DNA of 64,000 nt, taken from NCBI RefSeq assembly GCF_021021475.1, contig NZ_JAINWL010000001.1, forward strand, positions 248,001-312,000, given 5' to 3'. This stretch comes from Citromicrobium bathyomarinum (GTDB lineage Bacteria; Pseudomonadota; Alphaproteobacteria; Sphingomonadales; Sphingomonadaceae). Below, piece after piece: positions 55,818-63,107 of this stretch (positions are counted from its first letter, which is position 1; every line of letters begins with the position of its first letter). Both the position numbers and the translations under genes were made by a program. The notes below the pieces were generated by a model. It did no database searches and was not told the origin of the DNA. It worked only from the letters and a program-made list of their open reading frames with translations.

Positions 55818-55837
55818 ATGTAGAACATTTTCTACAT
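55818..55837. promoter_or_regulatory. Palindromic operator, proximal copy
   Basis: Perfect inverted repeat ATGTAGAA-CATT-TTCTACAT, 21 bases upstream of the start codon at 55797. It shares its ten-base centre GAACATTTTC with the second palindrome at 55855-55874. Likely binding site of the XRE regulator encoded in the same operon (inferred). Confidence 0.65.
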
Positions 55838-55854
55838 AGGAGCGCGCGAGGCGG

Positions 55855-55874
55855 ATGTCGAACATTTTCGACAT
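55855..55874. promoter_or_regulatory. Palindromic operator, distal copy, split by the IS element
   Basis: Perfect inverted repeat ATGTCGAA-CATT-TTCGACAT. The same 20 bases recur at 57661-57680 on the other side of the IS. The left half and centre here are host DNA and the last six bases are the IS end; the reverse holds at the right copy. Confidence 0.65.
55861..55868. repeat. Target-site duplication, left copy
   Basis: AACATTTT, repeated exactly at 57667-57674. These eight bases are the centre of the palindromic target site, so the IS has inserted symmetrically. Confidence 0.8.
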
Positions 55875-55933
55875 TATCCCATTGCGACAAGTATCGCTCG
55901 ACTCTTTCGGGAGCCCGGTGATATGAGGGGGGG

Positions 55934-56698
55934 ATGGGAAACGCCGAACGAACGCCAACTGACATCGCGTTTGACATCATCAAAAAGCCGAAAGCCCTCG
56001 TTGGTTCCGGCTTCGTCGCAATCGCATTTGGGCCAACTCTCAAGAAACTTTGGGAGGGCGCTGGCATGATTGAGGCCCTTACTTCTAACGCCGAGTTTTT
56101 GTATTCGCTTCCCGACAAAAACTGGTTTCAGATTCTTTGCCTTTTCGCAGCAGGTTATTTTCTCTGGTCCGCAGCGCGCGAGGTCAAAGAGGATTACCAA
56201 AGGCAGCTATCGGAAAGTAAAAGAATAGCCCTTGAGGGAAGCACTCGGTCTCGCGAGTATATGTCCGACGGGTTCGACAAGCTTGATGCGCTTTCCGAAC
56301 TCTATGTCTTGGAAACGAAACGAGTAGAATTGGACCGCGCTTTTGAAGATTTGCGCTATAGCCCTAATCGTTTAGAAAGTTTGGAAAAGCAAAGAGTTGC
56401 CGTTCCTGCGAAGGTGAAGCAGATGATTGCAGAAGGGGAGACGGGAGTTGATAAAGCGGGGATGGTCGGTTCCATTAATCTCGATGTTACATTAACTTGT
56501 CGAAAAATCAGCGAAACCCGAGAAAAGTTCGGGATAATGGGGGATTGGCAGGCCGACCCGGAGGTCGATGGCGTGAAACAGAAGATGGCCATTTGGACGA
56601 AAGCAAAAGCGGCAATTGAGCCGCTAGATGCCATGCGAGATGATCTTCGGAGAAAGATTGAAGACACCCGACAGAAGGCCTTTGGTTCACATGAATGA
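55934..56698 (+). CDS. IS passenger protein, membrane-associated, unknown function
   Basis: A 254-aa protein with two hydrophobic segments (about residues 20-38 and 62-78) followed by a long, charged, largely helical cytosolic region (ESKRIALEGSTRSREYMSDGFDKLDALSELYVL in part) that could form a coiled coil. I recognise no domain. The gene is AT-richer than the surrounding genome and lies wholly inside the IS, between the left terminal repeat and the transposase. IS1595 elements are known to carry passenger genes, including regulators and methylases; this one fits no class I know. The start ATG has GAGGGGG just upstream. Confidence 0.72.
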   Translation: MGNAERTPTDIAFDIIKKPKALVGSGFVAIAFGPTLKKLWEGAGMIEALTSNAEFLYSLPDKNWFQILCLFAAGYFLWSAAREVKEDYQRQLSESKRIALEGSTRSREYMSDGFDKLDALSELYVLETKRVELDRAFEDLRYSPNRLESLEKQRVAVPAKVKQMIAEGETGVDKAGMVGSINLDVTLTCRKISETREKFGIMGDWQADPEVDGVKQKMAIWTKAKAAIEPLDAMRDDLRRKIEDTRQKAFGSHE

Positions 56699-56739
56699 AC
56701 GGACCCGCTTCGACCGCCTGCTTGCGGCCATGACCGGCG

Positions 56740-57624
56740 CTAACGCGGAAAAGCCAGCATCAACTCGTCAATCATCGTCTCAGGACGGTGGCGGCGATTG
56801 TGACGAAACTCGAACTCCCCCAGATACTTCGGAAGATGCTTCGCGCTGACATGAATATGCGTCCCGTTGATGCCGCGCTTTAGCTGCGACCAGAAGCCTT
56901 CAATCGACTGTACATGCGAGCCGGTGCTGCTGACGTACTGGCCCGCGTTGTGATTCACCCGCTCGTGCTTGTAGCCAAGCTCGCCCAGCACGCGGTAGCT
57001 GTGCAGGTGGTCGGTGTGAATGAGCGTTCCCTTACGCACTGCCGCCTCGATCTGCGGCAAGAGGGTTGCACGGCGCTGGTTCGGAACGACGCGGGTAATC
57101 AGGTTGCCGCCGCGCTCCACCATGCCCAGCACGACGATCTTGTTCGCAAGGTTCGGGCCTTGGCGACCGGTGCGGCTCTTGCCGCCGATGAACGTCTCGT
57201 CGATTTCGACTTCCGAGCCTTCGCCGCCCACCGGATCGTCACCGTCCACCATCGCCATATATTTGCGGATTTCATGGCACATGCGCCATGCAGTTTTGTA
57301 GGTGACGCCGATCTGGCGCTCGACTTCCTTGGCCGCGACACCGTTCCGCGTCGAGCAGAACAGGAACATGACGTAGAACCAATCGCGCAGGCTCGTGCGG
57401 GTGCGATGGAAGGGCGTTCCAGCGGTCGGATAGACTTGGTGGCCGCAATGCTCGCAAGCATACGAGCGGCGCTTCTTGACCCGATAGAACTTGGCCTCAA
57501 CGCCGCACGCTTCGCAGTCGTGACGCTCGCCAAAGCGGACGATCTTTAGGTGTTCCAAGCAACTTTCCTCGGTGGGGAAGCGGTCTTGAAACTGGCGAAG
57601 GGTGGGCTGTTTGGGCATACCCAT
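56740..57624 (-). CDS. IS1595-family (ISXO2-like) transposase
   Basis: A 294-aa transposase. An N-terminal zinc ribbon (C37-x2-C40, C57-x2-C60) precedes a DDE-type core: D142 in IDETFIGGKSRTGRQG, D205 in HTDHLHSY, and the third acidic/Asn-His region around NHNAGQYV...SIEGFWSQLKRG. Length and domain order match ISXO2-type enzymes. ATG at 57624 or 57618. Its frame is intact, with no sign of decay. Confidence 0.92.
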   Translation of the reverse strand: MGMPKQPTLRQFQDRFPTEESCLEHLKIVRFGERHDCEACGVEAKFYRVKKRRSYACEHCGHQVYPTAGTPFHRTRTSLRDWFYVMFLFCSTRNGVAAKEVERQIGVTYKTAWRMCHEIRKYMAMVDGDDPVGGEGSEVEIDETFIGGKSRTGRQGPNLANKIVVLGMVERGGNLITRVVPNQRRATLLPQIEAAVRKGTLIHTDHLHSYRVLGELGYKHERVNHNAGQYVSSTGSHVQSIEGFWSQLKRGINGTHIHVSAKHLPKYLGEFEFRHNRRHRPETMIDELMLAFPR

Positions 57625-57666
57625 TATGTAGCAGATTGGCCTACTTGTCGCAAGGGGATAATGTCG

Positions 57667-57674
57667 AACATTTT
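57667..57674. repeat. Target-site duplication, right copy
   Basis: AACATTTT, identical to 55861-55868 and directly next to the right IS end at 57666. Confidence 0.8.
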
Positions 57675-57706
57675 CGACATCATTCGGTTCACATATGCAA
57701 CGGAAT

Positions 57707-58900
57707 TCACTTCAAGGTTGGAGAGACCCTTGGCTCGGAGGTTTGAGCGAATGTGCTTTCAGGAAGGCCCGAGAGCGCCCCAATCCAGTCAGGCGACAGT
57801 CGAAAACTGGTCTTCAGTTCATCCACAGAAAGCTTCCCTGACTGCAGCGCAAGATCCGCCACTTTTCGGAGCAGGAGAGGCTGCTCTAGCGGGATGCCCT
57901 CCGGTCCATCAAGCGGCTCTCTAGTGCGCCATTTCTTACGAGAAATCTCTTTATAAAGGTTGGTCACTTGGCGGTCGTCAAATATTCCCAAGTCCTTACA
58001 GCGATAAATCATTGCCTGAATCGCGACCTTCCAGCGCCGTTTTAAATCAACAAACGCCAAAAGGCGCGGAGAATATACTTCGTTGGGAAATGATTTACGA
58101 GGCAGCAAAAAGGCCGCTGAAAATCGATCCGCTTCTTTTTCAATAGCCTTTAGACTTGCCGGGTCCTCAATGTCTTCTTGTGTGATCCACCTGTGGGCGC
58201 ACAGATGACCTAACTCATGGGCAATATCAAAGCGCGAGCGAACGGCACTTCCTTTATCGGAAGCCAAGAAAATGAAGGGACGATCACCGTGCCAAAAAGA
58301 AAATGCTTCAATGTTCTCTCCGGGTACCTCGACACGACATACGATTACACCCTTCGCCTCCAATAAACGAACCACGTTCGAAATCGGCCCGAGCCCTAGA
58401 CCAAAGTGCGCCCTTACTCTTTCGGCCATTTCTTCGATTTCTTCCTCGGAATATCGCCCATCTGGCGCATCTGGTTCGAACGACGGCAAATCTACTTCTG
58501 GATAGTTGACCAATGGCTCGAAAGTATAAGCCAACTCGCCAAGCCACTTCGAGTAGATCGAACAAGCCATATTGCGGCGGTTCGTGTCCTGCCCAACCTT
58601 CCGGTAAAATAGCGCGCTTGACTCTCCAAAAGTGGGCAGTTCCTCGCGCGTAAAGAAGCTAATCGGCTGGCCGAGATTGTGTGCGATAGCAGACATCGTT
58701 TCTGGCTCAGGAAACTTCGCCCCGTTTTCGTAAGCTGAAATCGATTGGCGTTTTACGCCAACGAGATTTGCCAATTCTGTTTGGTTCAGGCGCTTCGCAA
58801 GCCGAGCTTCTTGAAGCCTTGCTGGAATCAATCGCCGCCCGGAATCAACTTCGCGGGCGGCGTTCGGGAAGCGAAGAATGTTGTCATTCGCTGCCGACAT
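57707..58900 (-). CDS. XRE regulator fused to an ImmA/IrrE metallopeptidase
   Basis: A 397-aa protein: an N-terminal Cro/C1 helix-turn-helix (residues ~25-85), a middle region with an acidic surface, then an M78 (ImmA/IrrE, COG2856) domain with the zinc motif HELGH (228-232) and a downstream glutamate in KEADRFSAAFLLP. Such XRE-M78 proteins act as regulators or antitoxins in phage, ICE and toxin-antitoxin loci by cleaving a repressor or partner. The ATG at 58900 has AGGAGGG three bases upstream; a TTG at 58921 is spurious. It overlaps the gene above by 17 bases. Confidence 0.85.
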   Translation of the reverse strand: MSAANDNILRFPNAAREVDSGRRLIPARLQEARLAKRLNQTELANLVGVKRQSISAYENGAKFPEPETMSAIAHNLGQPISFFTREELPTFGESSALFYRKVGQDTNRRNMACSIYSKWLGELAYTFEPLVNYPEVDLPSFEPDAPDGRYSEEEIEEMAERVRAHFGLGLGPISNVVRLLEAKGVIVCRVEVPGENIEAFSFWHGDRPFIFLASDKGSAVRSRFDIAHELGHLCAHRWITQEDIEDPASLKAIEKEADRFSAAFLLPRKSFPNEVYSPRLLAFVDLKRRWKVAIQAMIYRCKDLGIFDDRQVTNLYKEISRKKWRTREPLDGPEGIPLEQPLLLRKVADLALQSGKLSVDELKTSFRLSPDWIGALSGLPESTFAQTSEPRVSPTLK

Positions 58901-59540
58901 GGTCCCTCCTAAACTTTTCAACGTCTTGCTTTAGCTGCGCCAACGCATCAGCATCAAAATCTGTGTCTTCGAGGGGTGGGCCTTCCGGTTCTACCACATG
59001 TGGCACACCCATCAGGTTTGCCGTGCGATACCGGTAGTCTCGCCCGTGAACTGGATCAGGGATACATAGGTGGGCAAAATTCAAATTCTGATGCCCGTGT
59101 GTCAGCAGAATGTGTGGCTCGCCAGCAAGCACATGATCGTCTTCGAAGCCGGGCAAATCAAGAAATGGCTCATTCGCCAACCTCTTGTTTTGACGAAACA
59201 GCACATTCCGCGGTTGTTTTACGGGGTCCGCGACCTGACTGATCGTGATAATGGAGTGAGAGGCGCGCAAAGCAAGATAACGACCAGTGGGGCGCTCAAA
59301 ATACTCCCACGACTTGTCGAACGGCAACGCACCAGTCTCAACAAGGCGGCTGAATGCCGCGTCCACCGACCAAGCGATGATACGCCCACTCTCTCCCCGC
59401 CTTACAGCTGACTCCAATAGGGGGTTGTCGGCGATAAGGTCTGCAGCCGCCCGATATGCAGTCTTCAAGGTCGACGGTATCAGGGGGCGCAGTTCCGTGG
59501 GAAATTGATCGTCAAGGAAAACGCGGGGGTTGGTCGGCAT
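58884..59540 (-). CDS. Unknown partner protein of the XRE-M78 gene
   Basis: A 218-aa soluble protein that I do not recognise. The N-terminal part is helical (FPTELRPLIPSTLKTAYRAAADLI), the middle has a beta-rich stretch RYLALRASHSIITISQV, and the C-terminus carries HILLTHGHQNLNFAHLCIP, with two histidines around a short loop, and an acidic end. It is the first gene of a two-gene operon with the XRE-M78 protein and overlaps it. I prefer the ATG at 59540 to a GTG at 59606, because a -35-like TTGACA lies between them. A toxin or effector role is possible but unproved. Confidence 0.65.
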   Translation of the reverse strand: MPTNPRVFLDDQFPTELRPLIPSTLKTAYRAAADLIADNPLLESAVRRGESGRIIAWSVDAAFSRLVETGALPFDKSWEYFERPTGRYLALRASHSIITISQVADPVKQPRNVLFRQNKRLANEPFLDLPGFEDDHVLAGEPHILLTHGHQNLNFAHLCIPDPVHGRDYRYRTANLMGVPHVVEPEGPPLEDTDFDADALAQLKQDVEKFRRDHVGSE

Positions 59541-59573
59541 GGGGTCATCCGGATGCAGTTGGGCGTGCGCAAC

Positions 59574-59602
59574 CAAATGCGATTTTTTTACGTTTTTGTC
59601 AA
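59574..59602 (-). promoter_or_regulatory. Possible promoter of the unknown/XRE-M78 operon
   Basis: On the minus strand TTGACA (59602-59597), 17 A-rich bases, then CATTTG as a weak -10. It lies 34 bases upstream of the ATG at 59540. Confidence 0.4.
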
Positions 59603-59644
59603 CCACTCCTTACTGACCGTTGCTTCGTTGCAGCTTTCCCGCCC

Positions 59645-60667
59645 TCAAAACCCCCGCGCCACCGCGAAATGCGCGGCTTCGACCATCGCCTCGCGCGCCT
59701 TGCCGTCGGGGAAGATCGACAGCGCATCCGCCGCGCGCTGCGCGAAGTGCCGGGCGCGGTCGCGGGTGGCGGTGACGCAGTCGTGGCGTTCGACCAGCGA
59801 TACCGCGTGGGCGAGGTCTTCGTCGGAGGTGCGGTGGCCGAGGATTGCGGCCTCCCAGAACTTGCGCTCCTCCGCGTCGCCGCGGGCGTAGGCGAGGATC
59901 ACCGGCAGGGTCATCTTGCCTTCGCGGAAGTCGTCGCCCCGGTCCTTGCCCATCTCGGCCGCGTCGGACGAATAGTCGAGCGCGTCGTCGACCAGCTGGA
60001 ACGCGATGCCGAGGTTGCGACCGTAATCGTCGAGCGCCTGCTCCTCCGCGTCGCTGCATTCGGCGACCACCGCCGCAATGCGGCTGGCGGCGGCGAACAG
60101 CGCGGCGGTCTTGGAGCCGATGATGTCGAGATAGCGCTGCTCGCTGGTGGTGATCTTGCGCTGCGAGGTCAGCTGGGCAACCTCGCCCTCCGCGATGATC
60201 GCGCTGGCCGAGCTGAGGATTTTCAGCACTTTCAGGCTGCCATCCTCGGTCATCAGCTCGAACGCGCGGCTGAACAGGAAATCGCCGACCAGCACGGTCG
60301 CCGGATTGCCGAAGATGATGTTCGCCGCCGCCTTGCCCCGGCGCATCTCGGAGCCATCGACCACATCATCGTGCAGCAGCGTGGCGGTATGGATGAACTC
60401 GACCGCGGCGGCGAGCTTGTGGTGGCGCGTGCCGTTATAGCCGACCAGCTCCGCCCCGGCGAGCGTCAGCATCGGGCGCAGCCGCTTGCCTCCGCCCGAG
60501 ATCAGGTGACCCGCAAGGCTCGGGATAAGCGGAATTTCGCTCTGCATCCGATCGAGGATCACGGTGTTGACCGCGTTCATTCCCGACGCGGTGAGCGAGA
60601 GCATCGCATCGATCGAGGCTTCGGGTGCGCCAGACGCTTTACGGAGTGGGACGATCTCGGCGGTCAT
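59645..60667 (-). CDS. ispB: Polyprenyl diphosphate synthase (octa/decaprenyl, ubiquinone side chain)
   Basis: A trans-prenyltransferase that makes the long isoprenoid tail of ubiquinone. The 340-aa product has the first aspartate-rich motif LLHDDVVDGSEMRRG (D100, D101, D104) and the second in QLVDDALDYSSD, with GGGKRLRP near residue 60. Sphingomonadales usually make Q-10, so the product is probably decaprenyl diphosphate; the chain length cannot be read from the sequence with confidence. Confidence 0.94.
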   Translation of the reverse strand: MTAEIVPLRKASGAPEASIDAMLSLTASGMNAVNTVILDRMQSEIPLIPSLAGHLISGGGKRLRPMLTLAGAELVGYNGTRHHKLAAAVEFIHTATLLHDDVVDGSEMRRGKAAANIIFGNPATVLVGDFLFSRAFELMTEDGSLKVLKILSSASAIIAEGEVAQLTSQRKITTSEQRYLDIIGSKTAALFAAASRIAAVVAECSDAEEQALDDYGRNLGIAFQLVDDALDYSSDAAEMGKDRGDDFREGKMTLPVILAYARGDAEERKFWEAAILGHRTSDEDLAHAVSLVERHDCVTATRDRARHFAQRAADALSIFPDGKAREAMVEAAHFAVARGF

Positions 60668-60797
60668 TACAGCGGGCCATGGCCAAGCCCCGCGATCATT
60701 TCAAGCGTCATCGCGCATCGCGCTCATGCCCGCGTCGCAATCACTGTGCCCTTTTCGCCGCAGGTCGGGCGCGATTGCCGCCTGTGCCGTCGCAAGG

Positions 60798-60826
60798 TTG
60801 CGGCTGGTGCAAAAACCGCATAGAAT
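60798..60826 (+). promoter_or_regulatory. Promoter of the small exported protein gene at 60860
   Basis: TTGCGG (60798-60803), a 17-base spacer, and a good -10 TAGAAT (60821-60826). The start codon is 33 bases further on, after GGAG. Confidence 0.55.
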
Positions 60827-60859
60827 TCTCCGTTCAGGGAAGAACTTGGAGATTTACTG

Positions 60860-61066
60860 ATGAAGTTTGGCAAAACCTTTGCCGTAGCAGCTGCTGCAAC
60901 CCTCGCCGTCGCGCCGATCGCGGCGCAGGCCGACGTCCGCACCGCAGCGCCGGTTTCGGATGAGAGCGAAATGGGCGGCGGCTACACTCCGCTGATCATC
61001 CTCGCCATCGTCGGCCTGGGTATCGGCATTGCGGTTTCGGGCGACAGCGACAGCGTCAGCAACTAA
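60860..61066 (+). CDS. Small exported membrane protein, paralogue 1
   Basis: A 68-aa protein: a signal peptide (MKFGKTFAVAAAATLAVAPIAAQA), a 20-residue linker, then a hydrophobic helix (TPLIILAIVGLGIGIAV) and a short acidic-Ser tail. The neighbour at 61280 has the same layout and a similar start (MK[FY]GK). I recognise no named family. It has its own promoter and terminator. Function unknown; an envelope location is likely. Confidence 0.75.
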   Translation: MKFGKTFAVAAAATLAVAPIAAQADVRTAAPVSDESEMGGGYTPLIILAIVGLGIGIAVSGDSDSVSN

Positions 61067-61095
61067 GCCGACGCATTATTTGCCTTTTCAGGTAG

Positions 61096-61122
61096 GGGCG
61101 CGGGGCAACTCGCGCCCTTTTT
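61096..61122 (+). terminator. Rho-independent terminator
   Basis: Stem GGGCGCG / CGCGCCC with an eight-base loop, followed by TTTTT. Ends the gene at 60860. Confidence 0.85.
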
Positions 61123-61279
61123 CGTATCGGTTCTACGCGATATTGCCACAATTCGTCCTAAAATAGTCGCAAGAAGGGAACCTCCTTAAGGATGACACCT
61201 TCTGTACGTAAGGGCTGGTGACCGCTTGGTCTCTGGCCCTTTCGCTAATCGAGTTTCAATAGAAGGGGTTTAAAGACCT

Positions 61280-61507
61280 ATGAAGTACGGAAAGCTTACC
61301 GCAGCGCTGGCCGGTGCCACGCTCGCCATCACCCCCCTCGCCGTGCAGGCGCAGACCCGCGATGCCGCGCCGGTCGAAAATGAAGACAGCCTCGCCGGTG
61401 GCGGTGCCATTGCAGGTATCGCCGCAGCAGCGCTGGTCGGCCTGGTCGTGGTTGCCGTCGTCACTTCTGATGACCGCGACATCAACGAACCGCCGCTGAG
61501 CGCCTGA
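61280..61507 (+). CDS. Small exported membrane protein, paralogue 2
   Basis: A 75-aa protein with a signal peptide (MKYGKLTAALAGATLAITPLAVQA), a short polar part RDAAPVENEDSL, a Gly/Ala-rich membrane helix (GGGAIAGIAAAALVGLVVVAVV) and an acidic end. It aligns along its whole length with the protein at 60860, including APV before an acidic patch and a Gly-rich helix start, so the pair arose by tandem duplication. AAGGGG lies about 15 bases upstream of the ATG. Function unknown. Confidence 0.75.
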   Translation: MKYGKLTAALAGATLAITPLAVQAQTRDAAPVENEDSLAGGGAIAGIAAAALVGLVVVAVVTSDDRDINEPPLSA

Positions 61508-61532
61508 GCCTAACGCACAGGATCGAATACGG

Positions 61533-61558
61533 AAAAGGGGCGCTTCGGCGTCCCTTTT
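61533..61558 (+). terminator. Rho-independent terminator
   Basis: Stem AAAAGGGGCGC / GCGTCCCTTTT closed by a TTCG tetraloop and followed by T residues. Ends the gene at 61280; also near the 3' end of the histidine kinase gene on the other strand. Confidence 0.9.
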
Positions 61559-61589
61559 TTGTTGGCTAAGTCTTGCTCGCCGCAGCGCA

Positions 61590-63107
61590 TCAGCTACGCG
61601 GAAGCGACAGGCGAACAAGCAGGCCGCCCAGATCCTCGCTCTCCGCCAGGTCGACCGATCCGCCGTAGATTTCCGCCACGTCGCGCACGATGGCGAGGCC
61701 GAGTCCAGTGCCCGGTTTGCCGGTATCGAGCCGCGCACCCCGATCAAAAATCTCGACCCGCTTTTCCTCGGGGATGCCCATCCCGTCATCCTCCACCCAG
61801 ATCACGCAGCGGCGATCGTCGGGCTCGGCATCGATCGTCACGAACACGCTGCCCCCACCATACTTCGCCGCGTTCTCGATCAGGTTGCCGAGGATTTCGT
61901 CGAGATCCTGACGTTCGATCGAGACCTGCGCGTCCTTCGATCCGTCGATGTCGAACCGCACGTCGGAATAGAGGCGCTCGATCGCACGGCGGACCGCTTC
62001 CGCGCTGTCGCGCACCGGGGTTCGCGCATGACCCACCGCGCGGCGTCCGACCGCGCGGGCGCGGGCGAGATGGTGGTCGACATGGCGGCGCATCGTGCGC
62101 GCCTCGCGGATCACCGTATCGGCCAGATCGGGCGCGTGTGCGGTCGCAGCGTTGTTGACCACGGTCAGCGGGGTCTTGAGCGCATGGGCGAGATTGCCCG
62201 CATGGGTGCGCGCCTCTTCCGCCTGCCGCTCCGAATGTTCGAGGAGCATGTTCAGCTCCTGCACCAGCGGCTGGACCTCCAGCGGCAGCGGGTCGGTCAC
62301 CCGGTTGCTGCCGCTGGTGCGGATATGCTGGATCGCGGTGCGGATACGGCGCAGCGGGCGCAGGCCGACATAGGATTGCAGCAGCACGAGCACCAGCAGG
62401 CCCAGCCCCAGGATCACGAAGCTGAGCACCAGGATGCGGCGGATGCGGTCGATCTGTTCGTCGATCTCCGCGCGCGACTGCGCAACCGCGAAGGTCCACA
62501 TCGTGTCTCTGCCGGGCAGGGTCGTATCGCGCTGGGCGATGCGCAGCGGCTCCCCGCGGAACTGCCTGCTGTCGTAATAGACCGGCTCGTCCTTCGCCGA
62601 AGTCCTGAGTTCCAGCGCCTCGTCCCACAGCGATCGTGAAGGCAGCACGTCGATATTGTTCAGATCGACCGGCTCTCCCGAGGGGCTGATCTGGTAATAG
62701 AGGCCCGAATTGGGCTCCATAAAGCGCTGGTCGCCCATCGGGCGGGTCAGCCACACCTCACCGCCGGGCTGGATCTCCGCCGAGGCTATCAGCGCGGTCA
62801 GGTTGTTGTTGAGCTGGGTGTCGAAATTGGTCTGGACCAGATTGGTCAGCGTGCGATCCAGCGCCAGCCCCCCGCCCAGCAGCAGGACGACGATCCAGAT
62901 CGCGGAAATCGCGATCATGCGCCACGTCAGGCTGCCCGTATGGGGCGCGACGAAATCGCGCGGCGGCTCCTGATAGGCCTCCCCCGCCACCCGATCGGGC
63001 GCACGCGGATCGCGCCTGCCGGAGGGCCGCGTCAACGACCCGGCCGGCGGCGCGCCGTTACGCGCGGGGGGCGTCGGCGGGGTCGTCGAGGCTGTAGCCA
63101 AGGCCAC
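61590..63107 (-). CDS. Sensor histidine kinase, PhoQ/QseC-like
   Basis: A 505-aa membrane kinase. Two membrane segments (about residues 64-84 and 226-246) flank a ~140-residue periplasmic sensor, then a HAMP region, a dimerisation helix with the phospho-acceptor H308 (HAGNLAHALKTPL), and an HATPase domain with NLIENAAKYGG, DDGMGIP and GTGLGLAIV. A long Pro/Arg N-terminal tail precedes the first segment. The GTG at 63107 makes a 50-base overlap with the regulator gene; a start further in (for example the GTG at codon 40) is possible. The signal sensed is unknown; Mg2+ or cationic peptides are only suggested by family. Confidence 0.9.
   Translation of the reverse strand: MALATASTTPPTPPARNGAPPAGSLTRPSGRRDPRAPDRVAGEAYQEPPRDFVAPHTGSLTWRMIAISAIWIVVLLLGGGLALDRTLTNLVQTNFDTQLNNNLTALIASAEIQPGGEVWLTRPMGDQRFMEPNSGLYYQISPSGEPVDLNNIDVLPSRSLWDEALELRTSAKDEPVYYDSRQFRGEPLRIAQRDTTLPGRDTMWTFAVAQSRAEIDEQIDRIRRILVLSFVILGLGLLVLVLLQSYVGLRPLRRIRTAIQHIRTSGSNRVTDPLPLEVQPLVQELNMLLEHSERQAEEARTHAGNLAHALKTPLTVVNNAATAHAPDLADTVIREARTMRRHVDHHLARARAVGRRAVGHARTPVRDSAEAVRRAIERLYSDVRFDIDGSKDAQVSIERQDLDEILGNLIENAAKYGGGSVFVTIDAEPDDRRCVIWVEDDGMGIPEEKRVEIFDRGARLDTGKPGTGLGLAIVRDVAEIYGGSVDLAESEDLGGLLVRLSLPRS

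Larger units (their letters stand above)
55869..57666. mobile_element. IS1595-family insertion element with a passenger gene
   Basis: The element is 1798 bp. Its ends (55869-55893 and 57642-57666) are 25-base inverted repeats with one mismatch, beginning CGACATTATCCC. It is flanked by direct repeats AACATTTT (55861-55868 and 57667-57674); 8-bp duplications are characteristic of the IS1595 family. It holds a transposase on the minus strand and, convergent to it, a passenger gene of unknown function. Both terminal repeats and the transposase look intact, so it may still be mobile. Confidence 0.88.

Noticed and set aside
55818-55874. The two palindromes as the start of a CRISPR array
   Set aside because: There are only two, they differ, and the spacing and perfect dyad symmetry fit operators. 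No CRISPR array or cas gene is seen anywhere in the window.
55855-57680. The 20-base palindromes as part of the IS terminal repeats
   Set aside because: The asymmetric centre CATT has the same orientation at both ends, as in a duplicated target, whereas a terminal repeat would show it inverted; an 8-bp duplication placed at AACATTTT fits exactly.
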